Source: Helcobacillus massiliensis (GTDB lineage Bacteria > Actinomycetota > Actinomycetes > Actinomycetales > Dermabacteraceae). Taken from it: a DNA stretch of 64,000 nt. The DNA lies in contig NZ_JACHWP010000001.1 of assembly GCF_014191425.1 (NCBI RefSeq), forward strand, positions 868,001 to 932,000, read 5' to 3'. Numbering within the stretch: position 1 is the stretch's first letter; each line of letters starts with the position of its first letter. The notes below the pieces were generated by a model. The model did no database searches, had not been told where the DNA came from, and worked only from the letters and a program-made list of their open reading frames with translations. The position numbers and the translations under genes are program-made. This document shows positions 35,202 through 43,865 of this stretch, piece by piece.

Positions 35202-36560
35202 TCACTCGGCGGTGGTGATGCGCACTCGCGCGTCCTCAGCGGGGATCTCCCAGGTGCGGGCATCGGCCTGCACCTGCTCACCGCTGCGGATGTCCTTGAC
35301 GTCGCCGGTGGTGCCGCCGTCCTCCGACGGGAACCAGACGAACGGGATGCCGCGCCGGTCGGCGTAGCGGATCTGCTTGCCGAACTTCGCGGACGTCGGC
35401 GACACCTCCGCGGCGATGCCTCGTTCGCGCAGTTCGCGCGCGATCTCGGTGCTGCGCAGACGCTCCTGCTCGCTCTCCACGATGACGAGGACCGCAGTCG
35501 GCACGGAGCGGGTCGGCACCGCCGCCTGGCGGGTCACCAGGCGCGACACCAGGCGCGACAGGCCGATCGACAGGCCCACACCCGGGTAGGTGAAACGGCG
35601 ATCGGCGGCGAGGGTGTCGTAGCGGCCGCCGGAGCAGATGGAGCCGAGGTCCTCATGGCCCTCCACGAACGTCTCCACGACGGTGCCGGTGTAGTAGTCG
35701 AGTCCGCGGGCGATCGACAGGTCCGCTTCGCACACGCCCGGAGCCGACGCATCGACCGTGCGGATCACGTAGGCGAGCTCCTCGACCGCGGCGTCGATGT
35801 CGTCGCTGCTGAGTCCGAGAGCAGCAATCCTGTCGGCGAGGTCGTCGGCGCCGGCGCGGATCTGGGCGAAGGCGAGGCACCCGTCGGCCTGCTCCCCCGT
35901 GGCGCCGGCCTTCTCCATCAGCTGACGGCGCACCTCTTCGGGGCCGATCTTCGCGATCTTGTCCAGTTCGCGCAGAACCGCAGGGGTGTCGGTGAGGCCG
36001 AGCGCGGTGAACACAGCTTCGGAGAGCTTGCGGTTGTTGACCGCCATGCGGAAACCGCCGGGCAGGGGGAGGCGGCGGAGGATGTCCGCCATCACGATCG
36101 CCACATCGGCGTCCATGTGGGCGGGCAGCGCGTTCTGGCCGATGATGTCGAGATCGGCCTGGTAGAACTCGCGGAAGCGGCCGTCCTGGGGGCGCTCGCC
36201 GCGCCACACCTTCTGCACCTGGTAGCGGCGGAACGGGAACTCCAGCCTGCCCTGGTTCTCCAACACGTAGCGGGCCAGCGGCACCGTCAGGTCGAAGTGG
36301 AGGCCGAGGCGGCGGTCCTCCCCGTCGGCAGCGGGGGCGTCCTCACCGTCCTCCGCGTGCAGGCGGGAGACGACGTACACCTCCTTGTCGATCTCGCCCT
36401 TGCGCAGGAGCTGCTTCATCGGCTCCACAGCGCGGGTCTCGATGTTGGCGAAGCCGTGCAGTTCGGCCACCTCGCGGAACACGTCGATGACGTGCTGCTC
36501 CACGAGCCTGTCGGCGGGCAGCCATTCGGGGAATCCTGACAGCGGCGTGATCTTCGCCAT
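35202..36560 (-). CDS. hisS: histidyl-tRNA synthetase
   Basis: Charges tRNA-His. The 452-residue class II enzyme shows motif 1 region (LSGFPEWLPADRLVEQHVIDVFRE), motif 2 FRRYQVQKVWRGERPQDGR, the His-specific LDYYTGTVVE, and motif 3 GVGLSIGLSRLVSRL. A C-terminal anticodon domain follows with ELRERGIAAEVSPTSAKFGKQIRYAD. AAGGAG lies ten bases before the ATG. An acidic insert (EDGEDAPAADGED) occurs near residue 75. It follows the MBL-hydrolase gene as in Mycobacterium. Confidence 0.97.
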   Translation of the reverse strand: MAKITPLSGFPEWLPADRLVEQHVIDVFREVAELHGFANIETRAVEPMKQLLRKGEIDKEVYVVSRLHAEDGEDAPAADGEDRRLGLHFDLTVPLARYVLENQGRLEFPFRRYQVQKVWRGERPQDGRFREFYQADLDIIGQNALPAHMDADVAIVMADILRRLPLPGGFRMAVNNRKLSEAVFTALGLTDTPAVLRELDKIAKIGPEEVRRQLMEKAGATGEQADGCLAFAQIRAGADDLADRIAALGLSSDDIDAAVEELAYVIRTVDASAPGVCEADLSIARGLDYYTGTVVETFVEGHEDLGSICSGGRYDTLAADRRFTYPGVGLSIGLSRLVSRLVTRQAAVPTRSVPTAVLVIVESEQERLRSTEIARELRERGIAAEVSPTSAKFGKQIRYADRRGIPFVWFPSEDGGTTGDVKDIRSGEQVQADARTWEIPAEDARVRITTAE

Positions 36561-36608
36561 GCGGGTGTGCTCCTTGGGGTGGTCCGGGTGGGGCGCCCAG
36601 CCGTGCGG

Positions 36609-37346
36609 CTAGAGGCTCAGGAACCTATTATCGGTCAGTTCGCGTCCGAATGCAGAGGCCGGTCCGTGTCCCGGCACGATCGTCATCGCACGCCGCTGCT
36701 CAGCGAGGGCCCGCAGCCGGCGCAGGGACGCGAGCATGTCGTCACTGCTGCCGCCGGGCAGATCCGTGCGGCCGATGGAGCCTCGGAACAGGATGTCGCC
36801 GGTGAAGGCGATGCCGTGCTCGTGGAGCTCGGCCAGGCCGTCGGTGATGCCGCCGGCGGGTACGGCCCGCACCGGAGTGTCGGCGCAGATGATCGTGGAT
36901 CCCTCCGTGTGCCCGGGCAGGGTCGTGGTGGTGAGGCGGTGCGCGCCGAGCTGGATCGTGTCCTCCTCGGCGAGTTCGCGGACCTGCGCGGGCCGCTGCC
37001 AGCCGAGCTGCTCCCAGACCGGCCGGATGGCGCCGGTGAAGGCGTCCGGCAGCTGATCGATCGGGCAGTCCAGCCGGTAGGAGTCGCCCCGGCCCACGTG
37101 CACGGGGACGTCCCAGTCGGCGGCGAGGCGGGCAGCGTCGGCCACGTGGTCGAGGTGGCCGTGGGTGACGGCGAGACCGACGGGTTCCAGCTCCCCCGCG
37201 TCCAGGTACGCCTGCACGGTCGGCGCGACGTCGAACCCCGGGTCGATGATGAGGGCGGCTCCGCCCTGCTGATCCTCGTGGAGGACGCAGCAGGTGGCCT
37301 GCAGGAACGGGGAGACGACGAAGCGGACGGCGAGAGGACTGCTCAT
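36609..37346 (-). CDS. metallo-beta-lactamase-fold hydrolase, glyoxalase II-like
   Basis: The 245-residue protein has the zinc motif THGHLDH (residues 61-67), LPGHTEGS, FTGDILFRGSIGRTDLPGGS and VPGHGPAS, the ordered metal ligands of the glyoxalase II branch. The substrate is probably a thioester, but this cannot be read from sequence. The gene lies between hisS and the relA region, the same place as the Rv2581c-type hydrolase of Mycobacterium. GGAG precedes the ATG. Confidence 0.9.
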   Translation of the reverse strand: MSSPLAVRFVVSPFLQATCCVLHEDQQGGAALIIDPGFDVAPTVQAYLDAGELEPVGLAVTHGHLDHVADAARLAADWDVPVHVGRGDSYRLDCPIDQLPDAFTGAIRPVWEQLGWQRPAQVRELAEEDTIQLGAHRLTTTTLPGHTEGSTIICADTPVRAVPAGGITDGLAELHEHGIAFTGDILFRGSIGRTDLPGGSSDDMLASLRRLRALAEQRRAMTIVPGHGPASAFGRELTDNRFLSL

Positions 37347-37392
37347 GACTCCATCGTGGCACAGGCCGGTCCCCGGGCCGATTCCGCGACGA

Positions 37393-37423
37393 TTGCCCGC
37401 ACTTCAGCCCGACGGGGTAGGGT
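37393..37423 (+). promoter_or_regulatory. possible promoter of DUF349 gene
   Basis: TTGCCC (37393-37398) and TAGGGT (37418-37423) are 19 bases apart. A small hairpin with 7-base arms follows at 37459-37478 in the leader. The 238-base gap holds no other gene. Confidence 0.3.
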
Positions 37424-37584
37424 TTTCGCAGGTCCCGGCCCACTCGCGCCCGCGCGTGCGATCCCGGTGCGGGGATCGTCCCCGCGGCGGCTGACTGCGC
37501 GCTGCGGATCCATGCCCCGGGCACCGCCGAGTGCCCCTGTCCGCGCCCCCAGTCGGGCGCAGCACCGTACGAAGGAGCATCGAC

Positions 37585-39186
37585 GTGAGCGACGACCGCA
37601 CCGCCGAGACCCAGCAGAACTCCGGCGAGCCCACCGCCGCCGAGGCCGCCCCCGAGACCGCCGCAGCTGAGCAGACCGCCGGTGCGGTGACGCCCGCGGA
37701 CCAGCCCATCGATCAGTCCGCGAAGACTGCCCAGGAGGCGGCGCAGACCGGCGCGGTCCCGTCGGCCGGCGACGATGCCCCGACCCCGTCGGCACCCACC
37801 ACGCCGGCGCCGTCTGCGCTCACCTCGGCGACCACGTCGTCGCCCGCCCCCAACCCGGCCGCTGTGGCCAAGCGGTCCACTCCCCTGGTGCCGGTGATCC
37901 CCGTGGCCGCCGAGTACGACGACGCGAAGGTCGCCGAAGCGAAGACCTTCGGCACGGTCCGCGAGGACGGCGTCGTCACCGTGCAGGACGGCACCCAGGT
38001 GCGTGAGATCGGCGCCGTCGAACCGGGCACCGACGTCGACGAGGCCCTCACTCCGTTCGCCCACGCCTACCTCGACCTCGCGGCGTTCCTCGACATCGTC
38101 GAGCAGAAGCTCGGGGTGGACGGCAACACGCAGGCCGATCTCAACCGCATCCTCGAGCAGATGCGCAAGAACATGAAGGAGCCGAAGACCGTCGGCGACA
38201 TCCCGGCGCTGCGCCAGCGCGCCCACGACCTGCGCGAGAAGGCGAAGGAGCAGATCGGGGAGCTGGAGAAGAAGCGCCAGGCGGCTCGCGATGAGGCCAC
38301 GGCGAAGCGCACCCGCTTCGTCGAGTCCATCGAGGAGCTCGTGGCCACCGATTCCCACCGCATCTCGTGGAAGAAGGCCGCCGCCACCATGCGCGGCATG
38401 GTCGGCGAATGGAAGACGATGCAGAAGGGCGATGTCGCCATCGACCGCTCCGTTGAGGACGGACTGTGGAAGCGCCTGTCCGCCGCCCGCAGCGAGTTCG
38501 ACCGCAAGCGCCGCGCCCACTTCAGCCAGCTTGATGCCGACCACGCCGAAGCCGAGAAGGTGAAGGCCGCCCTGATCGACCGCGCCGAGGCGATGAAGGA
38601 CTCCGAGGACTTCGGCAACACCGCCCGCGCCTACCGCGAGCTGATGGACGAGTGGCGCGCCGCCCCGCGCGGCAACCGCAAGAAGGACGACGCCCAATGG
38701 GCGAAGTTCAAGGCCGCCCAGGATGCGTTCTTCGAACGCCGCAATGCCGACCGCAAGAGGATCGAGGGCGAGCAGAAGGAGAACCTCAAGGTCAAGGAGG
38801 CGATCCTCGACGAGGCGGAGGCACTGCTGCCGATCACCGACCTCGACGCCGCGAAGGAGAAGATGCGCGGCATCGAAGAGCGCTTCGACGCCGCCGGCCG
38901 TGTCCCCCGCAACGCGATGCGCCGCGTCGAGGACCGCATCCGCGCTGTCCGCGACGCCCTGAAGAAGGCGGAGGACGCCGAGTGGCGCCGCACCGACCCG
39001 CGCACCCGCGCACGCGTCGAAGGCGCCTCCAGCCAGCTCCACAGCGCCATCGCCTCCTACGAGGAGGACCTGGAGAAGGCGAAGGCGTCCGGCGATGCGA
39101 AGCGCATCGAGAAGGCGCAGGCCGCTCTCGACGCCCGTCGCGAATGGCTCGCTGTCATCGAACGCTCCGCACAGCAGCTGAACTGA
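37585..39186 (+). CDS. DUF349 coiled-coil protein
   Basis: The 533-residue protein starts with about 120 Ala/Thr/Pro-rich residues, then three to four DUF349 repeats marked by WK and W-x-L/F-KAA patterns (ISWKKAAATMRGMVGEWKTM, FGNTARAYRELMDEWRAAPRG, DDAQWAKFKAAQDAFF), in a highly charged helical chain. The function of DUF349 proteins is poorly known. It is soluble and probably elongated. GTG at 37585 is set by GAAGGAG seven bases upstream. It is divergent from the MBL hydrolase and lies near relA as in other actinobacteria. Confidence 0.88.
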   Translation: MSDDRTAETQQNSGEPTAAEAAPETAAAEQTAGAVTPADQPIDQSAKTAQEAAQTGAVPSAGDDAPTPSAPTTPAPSALTSATTSSPAPNPAAVAKRSTPLVPVIPVAAEYDDAKVAEAKTFGTVREDGVVTVQDGTQVREIGAVEPGTDVDEALTPFAHAYLDLAAFLDIVEQKLGVDGNTQADLNRILEQMRKNMKEPKTVGDIPALRQRAHDLREKAKEQIGELEKKRQAARDEATAKRTRFVESIEELVATDSHRISWKKAAATMRGMVGEWKTMQKGDVAIDRSVEDGLWKRLSAARSEFDRKRRAHFSQLDADHAEAEKVKAALIDRAEAMKDSEDFGNTARAYRELMDEWRAAPRGNRKKDDAQWAKFKAAQDAFFERRNADRKRIEGEQKENLKVKEAILDEAEALLPITDLDAAKEKMRGIEERFDAAGRVPRNAMRRVEDRIRAVRDALKKAEDAEWRRTDPRTRARVEGASSQLHSAIASYEEDLEKAKASGDAKRIEKAQAALDARREWLAVIERSAQQLN

Positions 39187-39268
39187 CCACCGGCACTCAG
39201 CGCGTCCCTGTGGACGCCTGACTGTCCACAAAAGGATCTCCCCTCCTGCCCCGCCGTCCGAACCGGAC

Positions 39269-39274
39269 GATACT
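39269..39274 (+). promoter_or_regulatory. -10 hexamer GATACT of AbiEi-like gene
   Basis: GATACT lies seven bases before the ATG at 39282, without a Shine-Dalgarno. Confidence 0.4.
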
Positions 39275-39281
39275 GACGGGC

Positions 39282-39881
39282 ATGAGGGGAGATCTTTCTG
39301 CCTGTGCCGAACCGCTGACCGTGTGGTCTCCGCACGCGTACGAGCTCGGACGAACGATCAGCCGACATCTGCTGCTGGACGCCGGTGATGTCCGCACCCA
39401 GCTGATCGGCTTCGACGTCCCGGTGCACCGCCTCGGCGCAGACCTGCTGCTGCCGGCCCACGTCGACGTGTCACTGCCGGAGCGCGCCGTTCTCGCAGCG
39501 ATGGGCATCGGCGCGGACCTGCGCCGGCCGTGGGTGCTGGCCAACTGGAGCGCCGCCTGGGTGTACCTCGGCGGCGCGCCGCCCGAGCGTCCCGCCGTGG
39601 CGGTGCCGCACCGGGCCCGCACCCGCGGTGGGGTGACGCTCCACCAGTTCTCCCTCTCCCCCGCCGATATCCTCACGATCGGGGGCTGCCCTGTCATGTC
39701 GCCGAGCCGCGTGGCCGCTGACCTGCTGCGCACCGGGCCCGACGACCCCGGTGTGATCGCTGCGCTGCGAACGCTGCTGGAACGCGGGTGGACGCAGAAG
39801 ACCGTCGTGCGCGAACGCATCCACGAGATCGGGCCGGGCAGGAACTCACGGCGCTCCCTGGAGGCGCTGGAGCGTCTCTGA
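39282..39881 (+). CDS. hypothetical protein resembling the AbiEi antitoxin C-terminal region
   Basis: The 199-residue soluble protein contains RPWVLANWSAAWVYLGGAPPERPAVAVP, GVTLHQFSLSPADILTIGG and MSPSRVAADLLR. This order resembles the transcription-regulator-like C-terminal part of AbiEi-type proteins common in actinobacteria. The usual N-terminal winged helix and an AbiEii toxin are absent. The resemblance is from memory and moderate; the function is unknown. It converges on relA with only 16 bases between stops. Confidence 0.65.
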   Translation: MRGDLSACAEPLTVWSPHAYELGRTISRHLLLDAGDVRTQLIGFDVPVHRLGADLLLPAHVDVSLPERAVLAAMGIGADLRRPWVLANWSAAWVYLGGAPPERPAVAVPHRARTRGGVTLHQFSLSPADILTIGGCPVMSPSRVAADLLRTGPDDPGVIAALRTLLERGWTQKTVVRERIHEIGPGRNSRRSLEALERL

Positions 39882-39897
39882 ACGGCCGACGGAACCG

Positions 39898-42231
39898 TCA
39901 GTGGGAGCGGGCACCCGTCGCGTCGAGGATCGGCTGACCGTCGCTCGAGACACGATACGCATCCAGCACACCCTCGACACGGCGCACCTGCGCCAGCAGG
40001 AAGCTGAGGTGACCGGGGTCCACCAGCTCCACCGAGAAGTGGGCAATGGCCAGACGGTCCGGATGGCTGTTGCAGGAGGCGGACAGCATGTTCGCCTGCT
40101 GGTCGCTGATGACGTTCGCGAGATCGGTCAGCAGGCGGGAGCGGTCCAGTGCCTCCACCTTGATGTGGACCAGGTACTGGGAGCGGGCACTGCCGGACCA
40201 TGACACCTTGAGGAACCGCTCCGGGTTCTGCTTGTTCATGTCGATCGCGTTCGTGCAGGCCGCGTGGTGCACGCGCACACCGGCGCCGCGGGTCACGAAC
40301 CCGACGATCGGGTCGCCCGGCACGGGCGCGCAGCACTTCGCGAGCTTCACCCACAGGTCCGATTCTCCGTCGACCACCACGCCCTGGTCGGCCTGGGCGG
40401 CATCGCTGCGTCGCCGTGAAGTCACCTTCGACGGCAGCACCGCCTCCGCCTGGTCCTCCTCGGAGCCGTCGACCCCTCCGAGGGCGTGGACGAGGCGACC
40501 CGTGACAGCGCCTGCGCTGACATGGTTCTCACCGATCGCGGTGTAGAGCGCGTCCACGCTGTCGTAGTTGAGGTCCAGCGCAACCTGCGACAGCAGCTCA
40601 TGGGTGAGCATGCGCCGCAGCGGCAGGTTCTGCTTGCGCAGCTCCTTGGCCAGTTCGTCCTTGCCGCGGTCCAGTGACTCTTCGCGGCGCTCCTTGGAGA
40701 ACCACTGCTTGATCTTGTTGCGCGCACGCGGCGACTTCACGAAGGCGAGCCAGTCGCGGCTGGGCCCTGCGCCCTCCGCCTTGGAGGTGAACACTTCGAC
40801 CACGTCGCCGGTGGCCAGCTCCGCCTTCAAAGACACGAGCTTTCCGTTGACTCGGGCGCTGATGGTGCGGTGCCCGACCTCCGTGTGGACGCTGTACGCG
40901 AAGTCCACGGGGGTGGCACCCTGCGGGAGGGAGATGACGTCGCCGCGCGGGGTGAAGACGTACACCTCCTGGGTGTTCATCTCGTACCGCAGGGAATCGA
41001 GGAACTCACCGGAGTCGGTGGTGTCCTTCTGCCATTCGAGGAGCTGGCGCAGCCAGTTCATCTCCCCGCCCTGGATGTCCAGGGTGCTGCCGGAGCGTCC
41101 GTCCTGCGGCTCGTTGCGCATCTGCGCCTTGTACTTCCAGTGCGCGGCCACACCGTACTCAGCGCGTCGGTGCATGTCCCAGGTGCGGATCTGGATCTCG
41201 ACGGGTTTGCCGGTGGGGCCGATGACGGTGGTGTGCAGCGACTGGTAGAGATTGAACTTCGGCAGCGCGATGTAGTCCTTGAAGCGGCCCGGGATCGGGT
41301 TCCACCGCGAATGCAGGATGCCGAGGACCCCGTAGCAGTCGCGCACGGAATCCACGAGGACGCGTACGCCCACCAGATCGTAGATGTCGGCGAAGTCGCG
41401 GCCGCGCACGATCATCTTCTGGTAGATCGAGTAGTAGTGCTTCGGACGGCCCGTGACGGACGCGCCGATCTTCGCCTGGGAGAGGTCGTCCTCGATGATG
41501 GCGGTGACCTGCCCGAGGTACTTCTCGCGGGCCGGGGCGTGGCGGGCGACCAGGGCGACGATCTCGTCGTACACCTTCGGGTAGAGCACCTGGAAGGAGA
41601 GGTCCTCCAGTTCCCACTTGATGGTGTTGAGGCCGAGGCGGTGCGCCAGCGGCGCGTAGATCTCGAGGGTCTCCTTCGCCTTGCGCTCCGCGGACGACCC
41701 GGACACGTACTTCCAGGTGCGGGCGTTGTGCACGCGGTCGGCGAGTTTGATGAGCAGCACGCGGACATCGCGGCTCATCGCGATGATCATCTTGCGGACC
41801 GTCTCCGCCTGCGCCGCTTCGCCGTACTGGACCTTGTCGAGCTTGGTGACGCCGTCCACCATGACGGCGATGGTCTCGCCGAAGTCGGTCCTCAGCTCGT
41901 CGAGGGAGTAGTCGGTGTCCTCCACGGTGTCGTGCAGGAGCGCTGCCGCAAGCACCTCGGACGGGCTGCCCATTTCGGCGAGGAAGGTGGCGACGGCGAC
42001 GGGGTGGGTGATGTACGGGTCGCCGCTGCGCCGCATCTGGCCGCGGTGCGCCTTCTCGGCGACCTGGAAAGCGCGCCGGATGAGGGTGAGGTCGGTTTTG
42101 GGCTGGTGGCCGCGGATCGCTTGGATCAGCGGTTCGAGCAGGGGGTCGTCCGGGGTCTTCTTCCCGCCGAAGAGGCTCGTGAGGGACCGCCTGGGCGTGC
42201 TCGGCCCATCGGGGTGGGTGCTCTCAGCCAT
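39898..42231 (-). CDS. relA: bifunctional (p)ppGpp synthetase/hydrolase
   Basis: Stringent-response enzyme of the long RSH type. The 777-residue protein has an HD hydrolase domain (His100-Asp101 with EDT at 104-106) and a synthetase domain (GRPKHYYSIYQKMIVRG, YDLVGVRVLVDS). A TGS domain (EVYVFTPRGDVISLPQGATPVDFAY) and a C-terminal zinc-finger/ACT region (KLAKCCAPVPGDPIVGF, SQYLVHIKVEALDRSRLL) follow. Both catalytic halves look intact. AAGGAGG precedes the ATG; a TAGGAT promoter element lies 30 bases upstream. The gene follows apt as in most actinobacteria. Confidence 0.97.
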   Translation of the reverse strand: MAESTHPDGPSTPRRSLTSLFGGKKTPDDPLLEPLIQAIRGHQPKTDLTLIRRAFQVAEKAHRGQMRRSGDPYITHPVAVATFLAEMGSPSEVLAAALLHDTVEDTDYSLDELRTDFGETIAVMVDGVTKLDKVQYGEAAQAETVRKMIIAMSRDVRVLLIKLADRVHNARTWKYVSGSSAERKAKETLEIYAPLAHRLGLNTIKWELEDLSFQVLYPKVYDEIVALVARHAPAREKYLGQVTAIIEDDLSQAKIGASVTGRPKHYYSIYQKMIVRGRDFADIYDLVGVRVLVDSVRDCYGVLGILHSRWNPIPGRFKDYIALPKFNLYQSLHTTVIGPTGKPVEIQIRTWDMHRRAEYGVAAHWKYKAQMRNEPQDGRSGSTLDIQGGEMNWLRQLLEWQKDTTDSGEFLDSLRYEMNTQEVYVFTPRGDVISLPQGATPVDFAYSVHTEVGHRTISARVNGKLVSLKAELATGDVVEVFTSKAEGAGPSRDWLAFVKSPRARNKIKQWFSKERREESLDRGKDELAKELRKQNLPLRRMLTHELLSQVALDLNYDSVDALYTAIGENHVSAGAVTGRLVHALGGVDGSEEDQAEAVLPSKVTSRRRSDAAQADQGVVVDGESDLWVKLAKCCAPVPGDPIVGFVTRGAGVRVHHAACTNAIDMNKQNPERFLKVSWSGSARSQYLVHIKVEALDRSRLLTDLANVISDQQANMLSASCNSHPDRLAIAHFSVELVDPGHLSFLLAQVRRVEGVLDAYRVSSDGQPILDATGARSH

Positions 42232-42260
42232 AGCGCGACCTCCTTCTGACCTGTGCCCTG

Positions 42261-42266
42261 ATCCTA
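42261..42266 (-). promoter_or_regulatory. -10 hexamer TAGGAT upstream of relA
   Basis: TAGGAT on the minus strand would give a leader of about 20-25 bases containing the AAGGAGG ribosome site. relA may thus be transcribed apart from the secDF-apt operon. Confidence 0.35.
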
Positions 42267-42339
42267 GCGGTCCGGTGCGCCTCGGCCAGCCACTCGCCGC
42301 GCTTGTGACCGAACCGTCAACCCTGGTCCGGTCCGGTCG

Positions 42340-42876
42340 TCAGTTCGGGACGCTCCACACAGTGGTGACGGGGACGTCGTCCAGGACGTCCCGTCCGCCC
42401 AGACCCTCGAGTTCGATGAGGAAGCTGGCACCGGCCACGTCGGCCCCGTACTGGCGGGCGAGGTCCACGGTGGCGCGGGCAGTACCGCCCGTGGCGAGGA
42501 GGTCGTCGACCACCATGACGCGGTGGCCGTCGCCGATGGCGTGCTCAGCGATCTCGACCGTGGCGGTCCCGTATTCGAGGTCGTAGGTGAGCGAGCGGGG
42601 GTCGCCGGGCAGCTTGCCGGCCTTGCGGACCGGCACGAATCCGATGCCGAGGGCGTACGCCATGGGGGCACCGAACACGAAGCCGCGCGCCTCGGTGCCG
42701 ATGATGAGGTCGATGTCCGACGGGATCTTGGAGCACCAGTGGTCCATCACCTGGCGGAACGCGACGGGGTCGCGCAGCAGCGGGGTGATGTCGCGGAACA
42801 GGACCCCGTCCTGCGGGAAGTCGGGGTACAGCGCAATGTGGCTGTCGTAGAGGCTGTCGATGGTCGTGTCGCTCAT
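42340..42876 (-). CDS. apt: adenine phosphoribosyltransferase
   Basis: Purine salvage enzyme making AMP from adenine and PRPP. The 178-residue protein has YPDFPQDGVLFRDITPLL at the start, IGTEARGFVFGAPMAYALG and the PRPP loop VMVVDDLLATGGTA. Length is standard. Its ATG overlaps the secF stop (ATGA). The order secD-secF-apt-relA is conserved in actinobacteria; the extra solute-binding gene found between secF and apt in Mycobacterium is missing here. Confidence 0.96.
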   Translation of the reverse strand: MSDTTIDSLYDSHIALYPDFPQDGVLFRDITPLLRDPVAFRQVMDHWCSKIPSDIDLIIGTEARGFVFGAPMAYALGIGFVPVRKAGKLPGDPRSLTYDLEYGTATVEIAEHAIGDGHRVMVVDDLLATGGTARATVDLARQYGADVAGASFLIELEGLGGRDVLDDVPVTTVWSVPN

Positions 42877-43865
42877 GCGGCGACTCCTTCCTGGGCGGGC
42901 GCGGACGCCACGCGTGCACTGTGCTCCCGGATGCCGCGTTCACGGCTGCGCAGATCCACGAGCAGCCCCGGGGCGAGGAAGATCGAGGAGAACGTTCCGC
43001 TGATGATGCCGATGAACAGGACCAGCGAGATGTCCTTCAGCGTACCTGCACCGAGCAGGAATGCGCCGATCACGAGGATCGCGCCGACCGGCAGCAGCGC
43101 AACGACGGAGGTGTTGATGGACCTCACCAGGGTCTGGTTGGCGGCGAGGTTCACCAGCTGTTCGAACGTCCTGTTCTCCCTGGGCAGGTGAGCGGTGTTC
43201 TCACGGACCTTGTCGAACACCACGACCGTGTCGTACAGGGAGTAGCCGAGCACGGTGAGGAACCCGATGATCGTGGCGGGGGTGATCTCGAAGCCGATGG
43301 CGCCGTAGGCGACCACGGTGAAGATCAGGTCGCTCAGCAGCGCCAGCAGCGCTGCGGCGGATGCCTTCCAGTTGCGGAAGTACAGCGCCATCACCACGCC
43401 GACGAGCGCGAGGAAGACGAGGACTCCACGGATCGCCTTGTCGGTGACGCCCTGGCCCCAGTTGGGGCCGATGAACGAGGTGGAGACGGCCGACGGGTCC
43501 ACGCTGTACGCGGAGGCGAGGTCGGCGGCCAGGGCCTTCGTGGCGTCGGAGTCCAGCTGCTGGGTCTGGATCCGCAGAGTGTCGGAGCCGAGGGCGGTCA
43601 CGGTGGGTTCGTTGTCGGGCACGTGGTCGCGGACCACGGTGCGGGCGGTGTCGGTGTCGGAGACGCTCACGCCCGGAACCTGGAACTCGCTGCCGCCGGT
43701 GAAGTCGATGCCCCAGTTGAATCCCCGCACCCCGGCGACGATGCCGAGGATCAGAAGGACGCCGATGGCGATGGCGTACCAGGTGCGGCGGCGGGTGACG
43801 ATCCCGAAGGAGCGCTTCCCGCTGTGGAGGTCATTGCCGAATTCGGCCAGGTTCAGCGTGCTCAT
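42873..43865 (-). CDS. secF: protein translocase subunit SecF
   Basis: Membrane component that, with SecD, uses the proton gradient to complete protein export. The 330-residue protein has the first membrane helix after a basic start, then NWGIDFTGGSEFQV (conserved D1 motif) and an external loop. The C-terminal helices carry GYSLYDTVVVFDKVREN and NTSVVALLPVGAIL. Its ATG overlaps the secD stop and its own stop overlaps apt, so all three are translationally coupled. Confidence 0.97.
   Translation of the reverse strand: MSTLNLAEFGNDLHSGKRSFGIVTRRRTWYAIAIGVLLILGIVAGVRGFNWGIDFTGGSEFQVPGVSVSDTDTARTVVRDHVPDNEPTVTALGSDTLRIQTQQLDSDATKALAADLASAYSVDPSAVSTSFIGPNWGQGVTDKAIRGVLVFLALVGVVMALYFRNWKASAAALLALLSDLIFTVVAYGAIGFEITPATIIGFLTVLGYSLYDTVVVFDKVRENTAHLPRENRTFEQLVNLAANQTLVRSINTSVVALLPVGAILVIGAFLLGAGTLKDISLVLFIGIISGTFSSIFLAPGLLVDLRSRERGIREHSARVASAPAQEGVAA

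Noticed and set aside
39202-39217. Hairpin GCGTCC/GGACGC after the DUF349 gene
   Set aside because: Six-base stem only; could be a weak terminator but is not distinguishable from chance at this GC content.
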